Shown in pieces: positions 1 to 6,437 of a stretch of 12,928 bases of DNA (position 1 is the stretch's first letter; every line of letters starts with the position of its first letter). Source of the stretch: Deltaproteobacteria bacterium (GTDB lineage: Bacteria > UBA10199 > SBBF01); the NCBI GenBank assembly GCA_016207765.1, contig JACQOY010000026.1, positions 1 to 12,928 on the forward strand. The letters run 5' to 3'. The notes under the pieces are model-generated. The model saw only the letters and a list, made by a program, of their open reading frames with translations. It was not told the origin of the DNA and did no database searches. The position numbers were made by a program, and so were the translations under genes.

Positions 1-17
1 AACATTTTATAGCGGTT

Positions 18-1130
18 TTAAAAGTACTCCGTCAGCGAAAAAAGCCCTTCCAAGCTGTGGATATCCGATTCAAAAAGCGGGATTATGGTCAGGAACTGCT
101 TCTCTGTCAGGTCATGTTTGAGTTCTTTTCGATAATTGTCATCTCTCCGGGCGATCGGTTCAAACCGGTCAAAACAATCGGCCATTTTTGCCGTGAGTTT
201 GGTTCCGACTCGCGCGGCCAGCTCCCTTTGGTTTTCCTCCCGGTCGTCCGATGCGATCCGGTAGAGGGGATGAACCCGGTTGAGAATGACTCCGCTGAGA
301 GGGAGGCCCAAGGCGGCAAGCCGCTCCGAAAAAAACTGCGCCTCCCGGACCGATTTTTCCTCGCAGGCCGATACCAGGACAAAACCGGTTTCATCCTGTG
401 TCAGGATTTTCCTCACGTCCTCCGCCCGGCCCTGAAATCCCCCCAGCAATTCCTGAAACGAAATCAGCATTTCCGAAATATCCTGCAGGAAGGCGAATCC
501 GGTGATCCGATCGAAGATTTTAAGGATCATCTGCGACCCTTTTTCGAAGAGCTTGAGGCCGGATTTCCCGGCCAGCATCGCCGGTTTCAGGAGAAGATGG
601 ATCATGCTGTGGCCGATGGCGTCGATCATCTTTTGCGGCGCCTCCAAAAAGTCGATGGCGTGCGTTGTTGGGGGGGTATCGATGACAATCAGATCGTATT
701 TTTCCTCTGTGGCCAGTTCATAGAGTTTTTCCATCGCCATATATTCCTGGGAACCGGCGATCATGTCCGATAGATGGCGATAGATTTTATTATTGAGAAT
801 TTTTTGTTCAATCTCTTTGCTGGGCGCATATTTGGCGACCAACTGGTCAAAGGTATGCTTGGTGTCGAGCATCATCGCGAAGCAGGCGGGGTCCGGCGTC
901 CCAAAGAGATCGGCCAGTTTTTTTGCATTGATCCGTTTGGGCTCGTCCGAGAGCCGATCAAGGCCGAGGGAAGTGGCCAGCCGTTTGGCGGGGTCGATGG
1001 TCAAGACGATCGTCTTCAAACCGAGGGCGGCCCCTTTCAGGGCGAGTGCCGCGGCCATGGTGGTTTTGCCGACGCCGCCGCTTCCGCAGACGAGGATAAG
1101 GCGTTTTTCTTTCAGTAGCGACTCAAGCAT
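18..1130 (-). CDS. ArsA/GET3-family ATPase, partner lacking the signature lysine (downstream gene of pair)
   Basis: A 370-residue soluble P-loop ATPase of the ArsA/GET3 (anion-transporting ATPase) family. The Walker A region is GSGGVGKTT at residues 16-24. The family's usual signature lysine (GKGGVGKT) is replaced by Ser17, while catalytic Lys22 is kept. A TIDPAKRL switch-like motif lies at 44-51 and the Walker B-like VIDTPPT at 149-155. I know this GSGGVGKTT...LTIDPAKRL form from the second member of tandem ArsA-like pairs in several bacterial phyla, so it is probably a normal subtype rather than decay. The start overlaps the end of the upstream ATPase gene by 8 bp, with a GGAG ribosome-binding site inside that gene, indicating translational coupling. 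No arsenite efflux gene (arsB) or ars regulator is visible, so arsenic resistance is not supported. Roles in protein targeting, metal handling or another ATP-driven switch remain open. Confidence 0.9.
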   Translation of the reverse strand: MLESLLKEKRLILVCGSGGVGKTTMAAALALKGAALGLKTIVLTIDPAKRLATSLGLDRLSDEPKRINAKKLADLFGTPDPACFAMMLDTKHTFDQLVAKYAPSKEIEQKILNNKIYRHLSDMIAGSQEYMAMEKLYELATEEKYDLIVIDTPPTTHAIDFLEAPQKMIDAIGHSMIHLLLKPAMLAGKSGLKLFEKGSQMILKIFDRITGFAFLQDISEMLISFQELLGGFQGRAEDVRKILTQDETGFVLVSACEEKSVREAQFFSERLAALGLPLSGVILNRVHPLYRIASDDREENQRELAARVGTKLTAKMADCFDRFEPIARRDDNYRKELKHDLTEKQFLTIIPLFESDIHSLEGLFSLTEYF

Positions 1131-2067
1131 GAATTGACTCCAGCCATTCCCGGACTATCGGCTCCAAACTTTTGGCCGTGGTGATCTCCTCGTACAGGAA
1201 AGGGATTGTAATGCACTCCAAGTCCTTGTGTTGTTCCATCAGAGTTTCCCGGTACTCCCGGTTCAAGTCGGCCCTTCGCCACGAGAGCAGGGCGTAGGCG
1301 AAATAAGGATAAAGGGGATCATTTTTTTCCGGCATTTTGTCGGTCAACTGATCGGCCTCGCCTTTGGCGACCTCCGTCTGGTGAACCGCGTTGATGAATA
1401 TCGGGCCCAAGGGGATCCCCAGTTTTTTCCGGACCATGGAAACCAGCTCCCCTGCCTCCACCACAGGCATCTCCTCGGCCAGGGTGACCGCCGAAAAGAC
1501 GGTTTTCGAGGCGTCGGTCAAAAGGCCCAAGATCCGGTCCGACTGGCTCCGCAAGGGCCCTACCTTGATGGCGTCGCGGGCGATCCGCGGCACCTCAAAA
1601 GTCGATACGCCATGGCCCGTGGCCGGCCCATCGACGATGATCAAATCGTACAAAGGTTCATTGGTTCGTTTGTCCTTCTGTTTTTCGAGGTGATAGATTT
1701 TTCCGATCATCAACAGTTCGTTTAACCCGGGAACGGCATTGAGAAAATAGGTGACAAACCGGTTGTTGAAGAACGTATCAAAAAGCGTCTTGAACCGGAT
1801 TTGCATCAACACATATTCCTCGAAACAATCGCGGGGGTTCAGGTTGATGCCGGTAATGTAGGGAGCGAGGGGAATTTCGCGCTGACCGATGGTCTTGAGG
1901 CCGAAAAAGGGGGCCACCCTTTCCGTGGAGTTCATCTCCACGATCAGGGCCTTTTTCTTTTGCCGGGCCGCCGCGAGGGCCAGCGTTACCGCCACTGTTG
2001 TTTTTCCGACGCCCCCCTTGCCCGAAAGAAGGATAAGCCGTTTCGAAAACAATTCGGGAAGATTCAT
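1123..2067 (-). CDS. ArsA/GET3-family ATPase with canonical deviant Walker A (upstream gene of pair)
   Basis: A 314-residue ATPase with the deviant Walker A motif GKGGVGKTT at residues 16-24, including the signature lysine Lys17 typical of the SIMIBI class (ArsA, GET3, MinD). A Walker B-like VDGPATGHG lies near residues 145-153. The position where the partner has TIDPAKR reads VEMNSTERV here, so the switch region differs and the two proteins are not a recent duplication. Known ArsA and GET3 enzymes work as pseudodimers or dimers, so the overlapping genes may encode a heterodimer; this is inference. The start at 2067 has a modest AAGGG ribosome-binding site. The gene follows the PhaR-like gene by 52 bp on the same strand and may be co-transcribed with it. 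The substrate cannot be read from the sequence. Confidence 0.9.
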   Translation of the reverse strand: MNLPELFSKRLILLSGKGGVGKTTVAVTLALAAARQKKKALIVEMNSTERVAPFFGLKTIGQREIPLAPYITGINLNPRDCFEEYVLMQIRFKTLFDTFFNNRFVTYFLNAVPGLNELLMIGKIYHLEKQKDKRTNEPLYDLIIVDGPATGHGVSTFEVPRIARDAIKVGPLRSQSDRILGLLTDASKTVFSAVTLAEEMPVVEAGELVSMVRKKLGIPLGPIFINAVHQTEVAKGEADQLTDKMPEKNDPLYPYFAYALLSWRRADLNREYRETLMEQHKDLECITIPFLYEEITTAKSLEPIVREWLESIHA

Positions 2068-2119
2068 GCCCTTAGGGATATAAGATGTAGCCGGGAGGGG
2101 TGCAAGCTCAAAGCGATTT

Positions 2120-2680
2120 TTACGGTTCGTACTCTTTCAGCTTCTTTTCCAGTTGGGTGATTTTTTTGCGGAGATTGCGGATTTCGTTTTGAAGCGAGGT
2201 GACATGGGTCACCGATTCAACGGTCGATTTGATTTTTTCATCGATTTTTTTGGAAAAATCCTGCGTCTTGTGAAGGACTTCCTGCAGGATGTTTCCGTCT
2301 TCATCCGGCGTCAGTTTGTCGGTAATACGGTCGATCACTTTTTCGGCTTCATCCTTGGCGCGTGAAAAAGTGCTGACCCCCGTATCGATGGTTTTCTCGA
2401 AAAAGTCCTTGATGGCTCCCCCCCCTTCCTGAATGATTCGCCGGAGGGTGGCCAGCGGGATGAGACTTTTTTGTTTCTTTTCTTCCTCAAAAATTATCTG
2501 GGCCAAAGTGACAGAGGTCAAATCTTCCTTGGTGCGGTTGTCAACAATCTTGACGTCTTCCCCCTGCTTGACCATGTTGGCGATGTCGTCGAGGGTGACA
2601 TAGGTGGAATTCTGCGTGTCGTAGAGTTTGCGGTTCTGATAGCGCTTGACGATGATGGTTTTTCGCATGTCTTTTGTCAT
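2120..2680 (-). CDS. PhaR-like polyhydroxyalkanoate synthesis regulator (PHB/PHA accumulation DNA-binding domain)
   Basis: A 186-residue protein whose N-terminal part (about residues 8-66) carries KRYQNRKLYDT and the following YVTLDDIANMVKQGEDVKIVDNRTKEDLT-type pattern of the PHB/PHA accumulation regulator DNA-binding domain. In the family this domain represses phasin and PHA genes and also binds PHA granules. Residues 85-150 are helical and charged, with phasin-like character, and residues 160-184 form a predicted coiled coil (LQNEIRNLRKKITQLEKKL). No PHA synthase or phasin gene is recognised here, so involvement in PHA storage rests on the domain alone. The first ATG (2680) is used, with a weak GGGA upstream; a second ATG four codons in is an alternative. 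A 7-bp inverted repeat upstream (2700-2724) could be its operator. Confidence 0.85.
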   Translation of the reverse strand: MTKDMRKTIIVKRYQNRKLYDTQNSTYVTLDDIANMVKQGEDVKIVDNRTKEDLTSVTLAQIIFEEEKKQKSLIPLATLRRIIQEGGGAIKDFFEKTIDTGVSTFSRAKDEAEKVIDRITDKLTPDEDGNILQEVLHKTQDFSKKIDEKIKSTVESVTHVTSLQNEIRNLRKKITQLEKKLKEYEP

Positions 2681-2699
2681 AATCCCGGCGCGTCATGAC

Positions 2700-2724
2700 T
2701 GCGTCAAAAGAAAACAATGACGCA
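2700..2724. promoter_or_regulatory. Inverted repeat TGCGTCA-N11-TGACGCA upstream of the PhaR-like gene, possible operator
   Basis: A perfect 7-bp inverted repeat (2700-2706 and 2718-2724) with an 11-bp A-rich spacer sits 19 bp upstream of the PhaR-like start codon. Its dyad symmetry and position suit binding of a dimeric regulator, possibly autoregulation. The spacer is AAAGAAAACAA. As a terminator for the upstream gene it is poor because no T run follows on the minus strand. The functional reading is inference. Confidence 0.35.
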
Positions 2725-2770
2725 CACGTAACATCAAATACGACCTTGATGATTATTTCAAGGATTATTT

Positions 2771-3250
2771 TTAAGCGACGTTGGCTGATTTGGGGACAGC
2801 TGTTTCTTCATCGTAAGGGGAGAAGGGGGCTTTTTTCTGGTTGATGAGGACCTGTTTTACAGTGGAGAGCGCCTCGATTTTGAGTTTGTATTTTTCCGAG
2901 GTGGCCCCTTTGGTATTGATGATTTCGTCATCGATGGCGGAGATGATGGAATCGACGATGTACTCCTTGATGCGGGTGCTTTCGTCGGCGGGGAGATTGG
3001 CGCGCATCTCCGAGGGGGTTACTTTCTCGATCGTGTAATTAATGATTTTTTGAACAGGATTCAAGAGCGGTTCAAGTATTTCAGTGGAACTGCTTAAAAT
3101 TGTGTTGGCCGTCGATTTGGAGACGATGTCAAGAGATGCCTGCATGGCCATCAACACCTCTTTCAGCGCCATCTGCAGATGGTTTTTCACCTGTCCCATC
3201 TGGTTTAGATAGTTAAGAAGGATGATCAAACCAAATTTTTCTAATCCCAT
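2771..3250 (-). CDS. Uncharacterised helical protein upstream of the PhaR-like regulator
   Basis: A 159-residue protein that I do not recognise. The start at 3250 is chosen because a strong GGGAGGAG ribosome-binding site lies a few bases upstream; the open frame continues 28 codons further, to an ATG at 3334 that lacks such a site. The N-terminus (MGLEKFGLIILLNYLNQMGQ) is hydrophobic but broken by polar residues, so it is not a clean signal peptide. Residues 20-75 and 92-140 look amphipathic and alpha-helical, without cysteines or catalytic motifs. The tail after residue 140 is proline-rich and probably disordered. It lies 90 bp upstream of the PhaR-like gene on the same strand. A phasin-like or granule-associated role would fit that neighbour and the helical character, but nothing in the sequence proves it. 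Confidence 0.7.
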   Translation of the reverse strand: MGLEKFGLIILLNYLNQMGQVKNHLQMALKEVLMAMQASLDIVSKSTANTILSSSTEILEPLLNPVQKIINYTIEKVTPSEMRANLPADESTRIKEYIVDSIISAIDDEIINTKGATSEKYKLKIEALSTVKQVLINQKKAPFSPYDEETAVPKSANVA

Positions 3251-3303
3251 AAACTCCTCCCTCTTTTTTAAGGTACGCTTTTTTTTATAACGTAGTGTCA
3301 CGT

Positions 3304-3334
3304 ATTGTAATGGGCGAAATGTAGCATGGGTCAA
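3304..3334 (-). promoter_or_regulatory. Candidate promoter for the 159-residue protein gene
   Basis: On the minus strand TTGACC (3334-3329) is followed after 19 bp by TACAAT (3309-3304). Both hexamers are good sigma-70 matches but the spacer is long. It lies about 55 bp upstream of the ribosome-binding site at the 3250 start, in an AT-rich gap (3251-3407) that otherwise shows nothing I can identify. Confidence 0.3.
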
Positions 3335-3407
3335 AAATGTTGTCTATTTTCTTTTTTAATCATCTTGAATGACAAAAGTAATAAATGGACATTTAATGTA
3401 TATCTGT

Positions 3408-3857
3408 TCATTTACCGGTTTGATGGAGATTTTGGGCAAAATAGGAAGGGGGAAGGGGGTCATGGTCACGAAAATGGAAGTAAAGGAGGGTAAAATTGAC
3501 CAAAATGATGACAATGAAAAGAAGGTTCACAAAGACAAGGAAGGGCCAGCACCTTTCCCAGAGGAGGTAAACGATGGCCGTTATCACCATAATATAAGAG
3601 GTTGGAACCAGGGTTTTTTCGAAGTGTTCCTCGATCCCCAAGCCGCGGAAAGCCCTTGAGTACCAAGGGAAAAAACGGGTTATCGTGATGAAGAAACAAA
3701 AGACGCAGAAAATAACAAAAGTGATGCCGGTGACAACGCCCCTCTCCGCCCCTTCGGAGGGGAGGCGATAGAGGTTTAAGAGCAGAAAAATCCATCCCAG
3801 GACGATGAGGCTTGTGACGACGGCTCCCTTTCTATTGAAGAAGAATTTTAATGACAT
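3408..3857 (-). CDS. Uncharacterised four-helix integral membrane protein
   Basis: A 149-residue protein with four likely transmembrane helices, at about residues 12-29, 40-61, 83-100 and 104-127. Short basic loops (FNRK at 7-10, SRAFR at 67-71) suggest both ends are cytoplasmic. I do not recognise a family, and no catalytic motif is visible. The ATG is fixed by an in-frame TAG two codons upstream, and no internal methionine occurs until residue 90. There is no evident Shine-Dalgarno sequence: the 3865-3967 palindrome ends 7 bp before the start codon and may have displaced the original translation signal. The gene is the next minus-strand gene after the phosphodiesterase, so it may be a distal member of that operon. 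The helix pattern supports a real gene, but the function is unknown. Confidence 0.65.
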   Translation of the reverse strand: MSLKFFFNRKGAVVTSLIVLGWIFLLLNLYRLPSEGAERGVVTGITFVIFCVFCFFITITRFFPWYSRAFRGLGIEEHFEKTLVPTSYIMVITAIVYLLWERCWPFLVFVNLLFIVIILVNFTLLYFHFRDHDPLPPSYFAQNLHQTGK

Positions 3858-3864
3858 ACGCTAT

Positions 3865-3967
3865 AGTGAACGGGTCCTGCCGCCTGCAGGTATCCCGCCC
3901 GTCCTCGTCCCGCGTTGCGGGACTGCGGCTCGGTCGGGAGCCCTCCTTACGGCGTCACCCGTTCACT
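3865..3967. repeat. Palindromic repeat, about 103 bp, with 11-bp perfect terminal inverted repeats
   Basis: AGTGAACGGGT at 3865-3875 is the exact reverse complement of ACCCGTTCACT at 3957-3967. Inside the termini the complementarity continues imperfectly (GCCG, AGG and TCCC blocks align on both arms), and the centre holds GTCCCGC-GTT-GCGGGAC (3907-3923). The element nearly fills the gap between two minus-strand genes and overlaps the TGA stop codon (3963-3965) of the phosphodiesterase gene. It resembles a MITE- or REP-like palindrome and could fold in mRNA as a processing or attenuation hairpin. No clear target-site duplication is visible, and no T run marks it as a classical terminator. Confidence 0.65.
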
Positions 3968-5891
3968 CGATTTCACCTGCAATGACTTCCATCCGTTCTC
4001 GCCCCTCAGCGGCCAGTTTGCCGGCGTGTTGCAATGTGCGCAAAATCTGGCGGGCCTTTATCCCTTTTTTGGACGATTTTTCAAGAACGGCGCCGTAATC
4101 GTCGAGGAGCTGTTGTTCCCATCCCCGGATATTTTTTTCAACGGTCAAACGCCGTTTGAGTTCCTTTTCCGCCTCGCCTTTCAAACCTCCGGAGAGGGAC
4201 GACAAGAGTTTCCCGGTTCTGATAAAGTCCAGCTCAATTTTTGCCAGCGCCTCCTCGGTGGCCGACTCTTTTCCCACCACAGAAGGTTCAAGGAGAATTT
4301 CAGTCAAGACTCTGCCATCAGTGTCCCATGTGTCGATGGCCAAATCAAAAAGGGCGGCCACCGTGGGATAGATATCAACCGTCCGGCCATAACCGTATTC
4401 GCCCGGTTTGATGCCATCGCCTGAAAACCACAAAGGGACCCGGATGTCTTCGCGGTCAATGGAACCGTGGTTGCCCAGTTTTATTCTTCGGATATTCCAG
4501 GCGGGATTCAGGGCCGTGTAAATACCTTCCGCCCGTCCATCATCGAAGAGGGAAGAGGCCAAAACCAGCACATCGGGATGCCCGTTCCCTTTGAAGAGCG
4601 TCCCGCTTTTTTGTCTTTCGACCACTGAGAGCCGTGTCTTGTTCAAACTCAGCGAAGCGGGTTCAAAGGGGTTTGAAGAGCCGGCGGGAATTTCATACCG
4701 GTAAAAATCTTCACCGTTGACCGAGGTGTGCCAAATCAGGGCGCGGCCTTTTTTGGAGCGGGCCTCGACCGAACCATCCTTTCGTTTCCCCAGAATCCAT
4801 TCGATGCCGGGATGGTCCAACAGGGTTTCAACAATGTTACTGCCGGCTTTTCTCTGCGACGGGATCGCCTCCCAATCCTCGAGGAAGGCGGGCTGTTCCC
4901 ATTTTTTGTCCGCTTTAAGATAAAGGGTGTTTGCGGAAATGGCCCGTCCGGTGACGATGGCGTCGGCGTCGTCGAACAGAGCCGCCTCTTCGGCGTTCAT
5001 CCCTTCCAGGGCGAGCAATTTCTTGAGGCTCAGCGCCTTTTTTCCGGTGACATGAAATCCGTGGTCGCCGGTCAGAATAAAGACCGACTTTTCAAGAATT
5101 TTTTTCTTCTCCAAAAGTTTTTGAAGCTCCCTTAGATAGACATCGATATGCCGATAGGTGTCAACAACCCGATCGCTCAACGGCTCTTCCTCGTGCAGGA
5201 GCATATCGAGGGTGTAAAAGGCGGTGACGGTCAGCCGGGGGAATTTTTCAATTTTTGTTTTCGACAACGTCTTGATGGTTTTTTCCGCCGCCTTGATGTC
5301 GGTATATTCATAGTTGTGGGACATGGCGTACTCCCATCCGAAGGGGAGGAGGAATTTAGGTTGAAACCGGGTTGCGCCGAACGAGGCCTGCTCAAAACTG
5401 TTGAATGTGGGATGGCCGGACAGGGCGGTATACAAAATATGCGGCGTATCCGAGAACGAGGTGGTCGGATTGAAGAGCCGCCGGAAATTGAAGAGGGTGG
5501 AGTTGAGCCTTTTCAGACCACTGGAGCTTAAATATTCCACCACGTTTTTCCCGGATCGGTCGAGCCAGCTCAATGCCGGGACGCCGTTTCTTCCCGGAAA
5601 AACGCCGGTCATGATAGCCTGGTGCCCGGGCGCCGAAGAGGCGGGAAAAACAGAAGTGGAGTCTTTAAACCGGGCGCCCTTTTCAAAAAAGGTCGAACGG
5701 ATCGTGGGGAGTTTTCCCTCGTGAACCAACTGTTCCATGTCTTCCACCCTCGGGCCGTCGAGGACGATCATGAAAACATAGCGGTCGGCAATCGGCGCTT
5801 TTTCTCTTTTGAGCGGATAGAGTTCAACCGCGCGGTTGGAGGCGCAGTTCACCAAGAAGAAGATCGAGCCAAGCAGGAAAAATTGTTTCAT
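3963..5891 (-). CDS. Predicted lipoprotein of the type I phosphodiesterase / nucleotide pyrophosphatase (alkaline phosphatase) superfamily
   Basis: A 642-residue protein. Residues 1-16 (MKQFFLLGSIFFLVNC) look like a lipoprotein signal with Cys16 as the acylated residue; Asn at -1 is not the textbook lipobox. The two-metal hydrolase core is visible: VLDG (Asp45), the nucleophile segment FPASSAPGH (82-90, Ser86 at the NPP threonine position), LDMLLH (Asp229, His233), TGDHGFH (Asp276, His277, His280) and GNHG (His475). The family hydrolyses phosphodiester or phosphomonoester bonds, probably in the periplasm here, but the substrate is unknown. After about residue 530 a charged helical tail (about 110 residues) follows the hydrolase fold. 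The start overlaps the response-regulator stop by 4 bp (ATGA), so translation is probably coupled. The stop lies inside a palindromic repeat. Confidence 0.88.
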   Translation of the reverse strand: MKQFFLLGSIFFLVNCASNRAVELYPLKREKAPIADRYVFMIVLDGPRVEDMEQLVHEGKLPTIRSTFFEKGARFKDSTSVFPASSAPGHQAIMTGVFPGRNGVPALSWLDRSGKNVVEYLSSSGLKRLNSTLFNFRRLFNPTTSFSDTPHILYTALSGHPTFNSFEQASFGATRFQPKFLLPFGWEYAMSHNYEYTDIKAAEKTIKTLSKTKIEKFPRLTVTAFYTLDMLLHEEEPLSDRVVDTYRHIDVYLRELQKLLEKKKILEKSVFILTGDHGFHVTGKKALSLKKLLALEGMNAEEAALFDDADAIVTGRAISANTLYLKADKKWEQPAFLEDWEAIPSQRKAGSNIVETLLDHPGIEWILGKRKDGSVEARSKKGRALIWHTSVNGEDFYRYEIPAGSSNPFEPASLSLNKTRLSVVERQKSGTLFKGNGHPDVLVLASSLFDDGRAEGIYTALNPAWNIRRIKLGNHGSIDREDIRVPLWFSGDGIKPGEYGYGRTVDIYPTVAALFDLAIDTWDTDGRVLTEILLEPSVVGKESATEEALAKIELDFIRTGKLLSSLSGGLKGEAEKELKRRLTVEKNIRGWEQQLLDDYGAVLEKSSKKGIKARQILRTLQHAGKLAAEGRERMEVIAGEIE

Positions 5892-6295
5892 TCCCAGTGA
5901 GAGGAAGGGGGAGGCGATCCATTACCCCCGGCGTAAGCGGCAATCCGGCGGACCATTTTTTCGTAGTCGTTTCCCTTGGAAAAATAGTCGATCGCCCCCA
6001 AGTCTTCGGTGAGCCATCGCACGTCGTTGTCCATCATGGAGCTTAAGATGACAACGGGGATTTTTTTTAATTCGGCGTTGTTTTTAATCAGATGCATCAC
6101 CCCCAGGCCGCTCATATCGGGGAGCATCAGATCGAGCAGGATGATGTCCGGTTTTTCAAGCGTGGCCAATTTCAGCCCTTCAAGCGGCGTTGTTGCAAAC
6201 AAACACTCAAAATTGTGCTCCTCGAAAACTTCGTTCAGGACTTCAAGCAGATCGGTGTTGTCGTCGATAATCAGAATCCTCTTTTTGTGCGGCAT
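5888..6295 (-). CDS. Single-domain response regulator (CheY-like receiver)
   Basis: A 135-residue stand-alone receiver domain. The acidic pocket Asp11-Asp12 (IIDDN), the phosphoacceptor Asp55 (LLDLMLPD), Ser85 (VVILSSM) and Lys107 (DYFSKGN) are all present. No output domain follows, only a short Pro/Ser-rich tail (residues 122-135), so signalling is likely by protein-protein contact or phosphorelay. The start at 6295 has a strong GGAGG ribosome-binding site. The gene is the first of an operon with the phosphodiesterase lipoprotein (4-bp overlap). It is divergently placed from the 515-residue histidine kinase, which is the obvious candidate phosphodonor; the pairing is inferred from position. 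Confidence 0.93.
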   Translation of the reverse strand: MPHKKRILIIDDNTDLLEVLNEVFEEHNFECLFATTPLEGLKLATLEKPDIILLDLMLPDMSGLGVMHLIKNNAELKKIPVVILSSMMDNDVRWLTEDLGAIDYFSKGNDYEKMVRRIAAYAGGNGSPPPSSHWE

Positions 6296-6342
6296 GGTCC
6301 CCCCTCCTTAATTTTGTTCAGAGTTGATCAAGTTGAGGGCGC

Positions 6343-6371
6343 ATTCTTGACCAAAATATTGCGCTTGTCAA
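6343..6371 (-). promoter_or_regulatory. Candidate sigma-70 promoter for the response regulator operon
   Basis: On the minus strand a perfect TTGACA (6371-6366) is followed after 17 bp by AAGAAT (6348-6343, four of six matches). Transcription would start near 6336, giving a leader of about 40 nt that contains the GGAGG site before the 6295 start. The TTGATCAA palindrome at 6324-6331 lies at the expected start of the transcript. Confidence 0.5.
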
Positions 6372-6393
6372 AAAAAAATAACAGGGGTTAAAA
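6365..6393 (+). promoter_or_regulatory. Candidate promoter for the histidine kinase, overlapping the divergent one
   Basis: TTGTCA (6365-6370, five of six matches) is followed after 17 bp by TTAAAA (6388-6393), a poor -10. Its -35 hexamer overlaps that of the opposite-strand promoter, so RNA polymerase binding in the two directions would be mutually exclusive if both are real. Confidence 0.28.
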
Positions 6394-6437
6394 AGAGGGG
6401 GGGTGTACGCAGACCAAAGACGAAAGGAGGGGGTTTT

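Noticed and set aside
57..773. Long plus-strand open frame of 238 codons
   Set aside because: It is antisense to the ArsA-like gene at 18-1130, whose motifs are unmistakable; the translation shows no family pattern.
18..2067. Arsenic resistance operon
   Set aside because: Only ArsA-family ATPases are present; arsB, arsC, arsD and arsR are all absent from the window and the family has many other roles.
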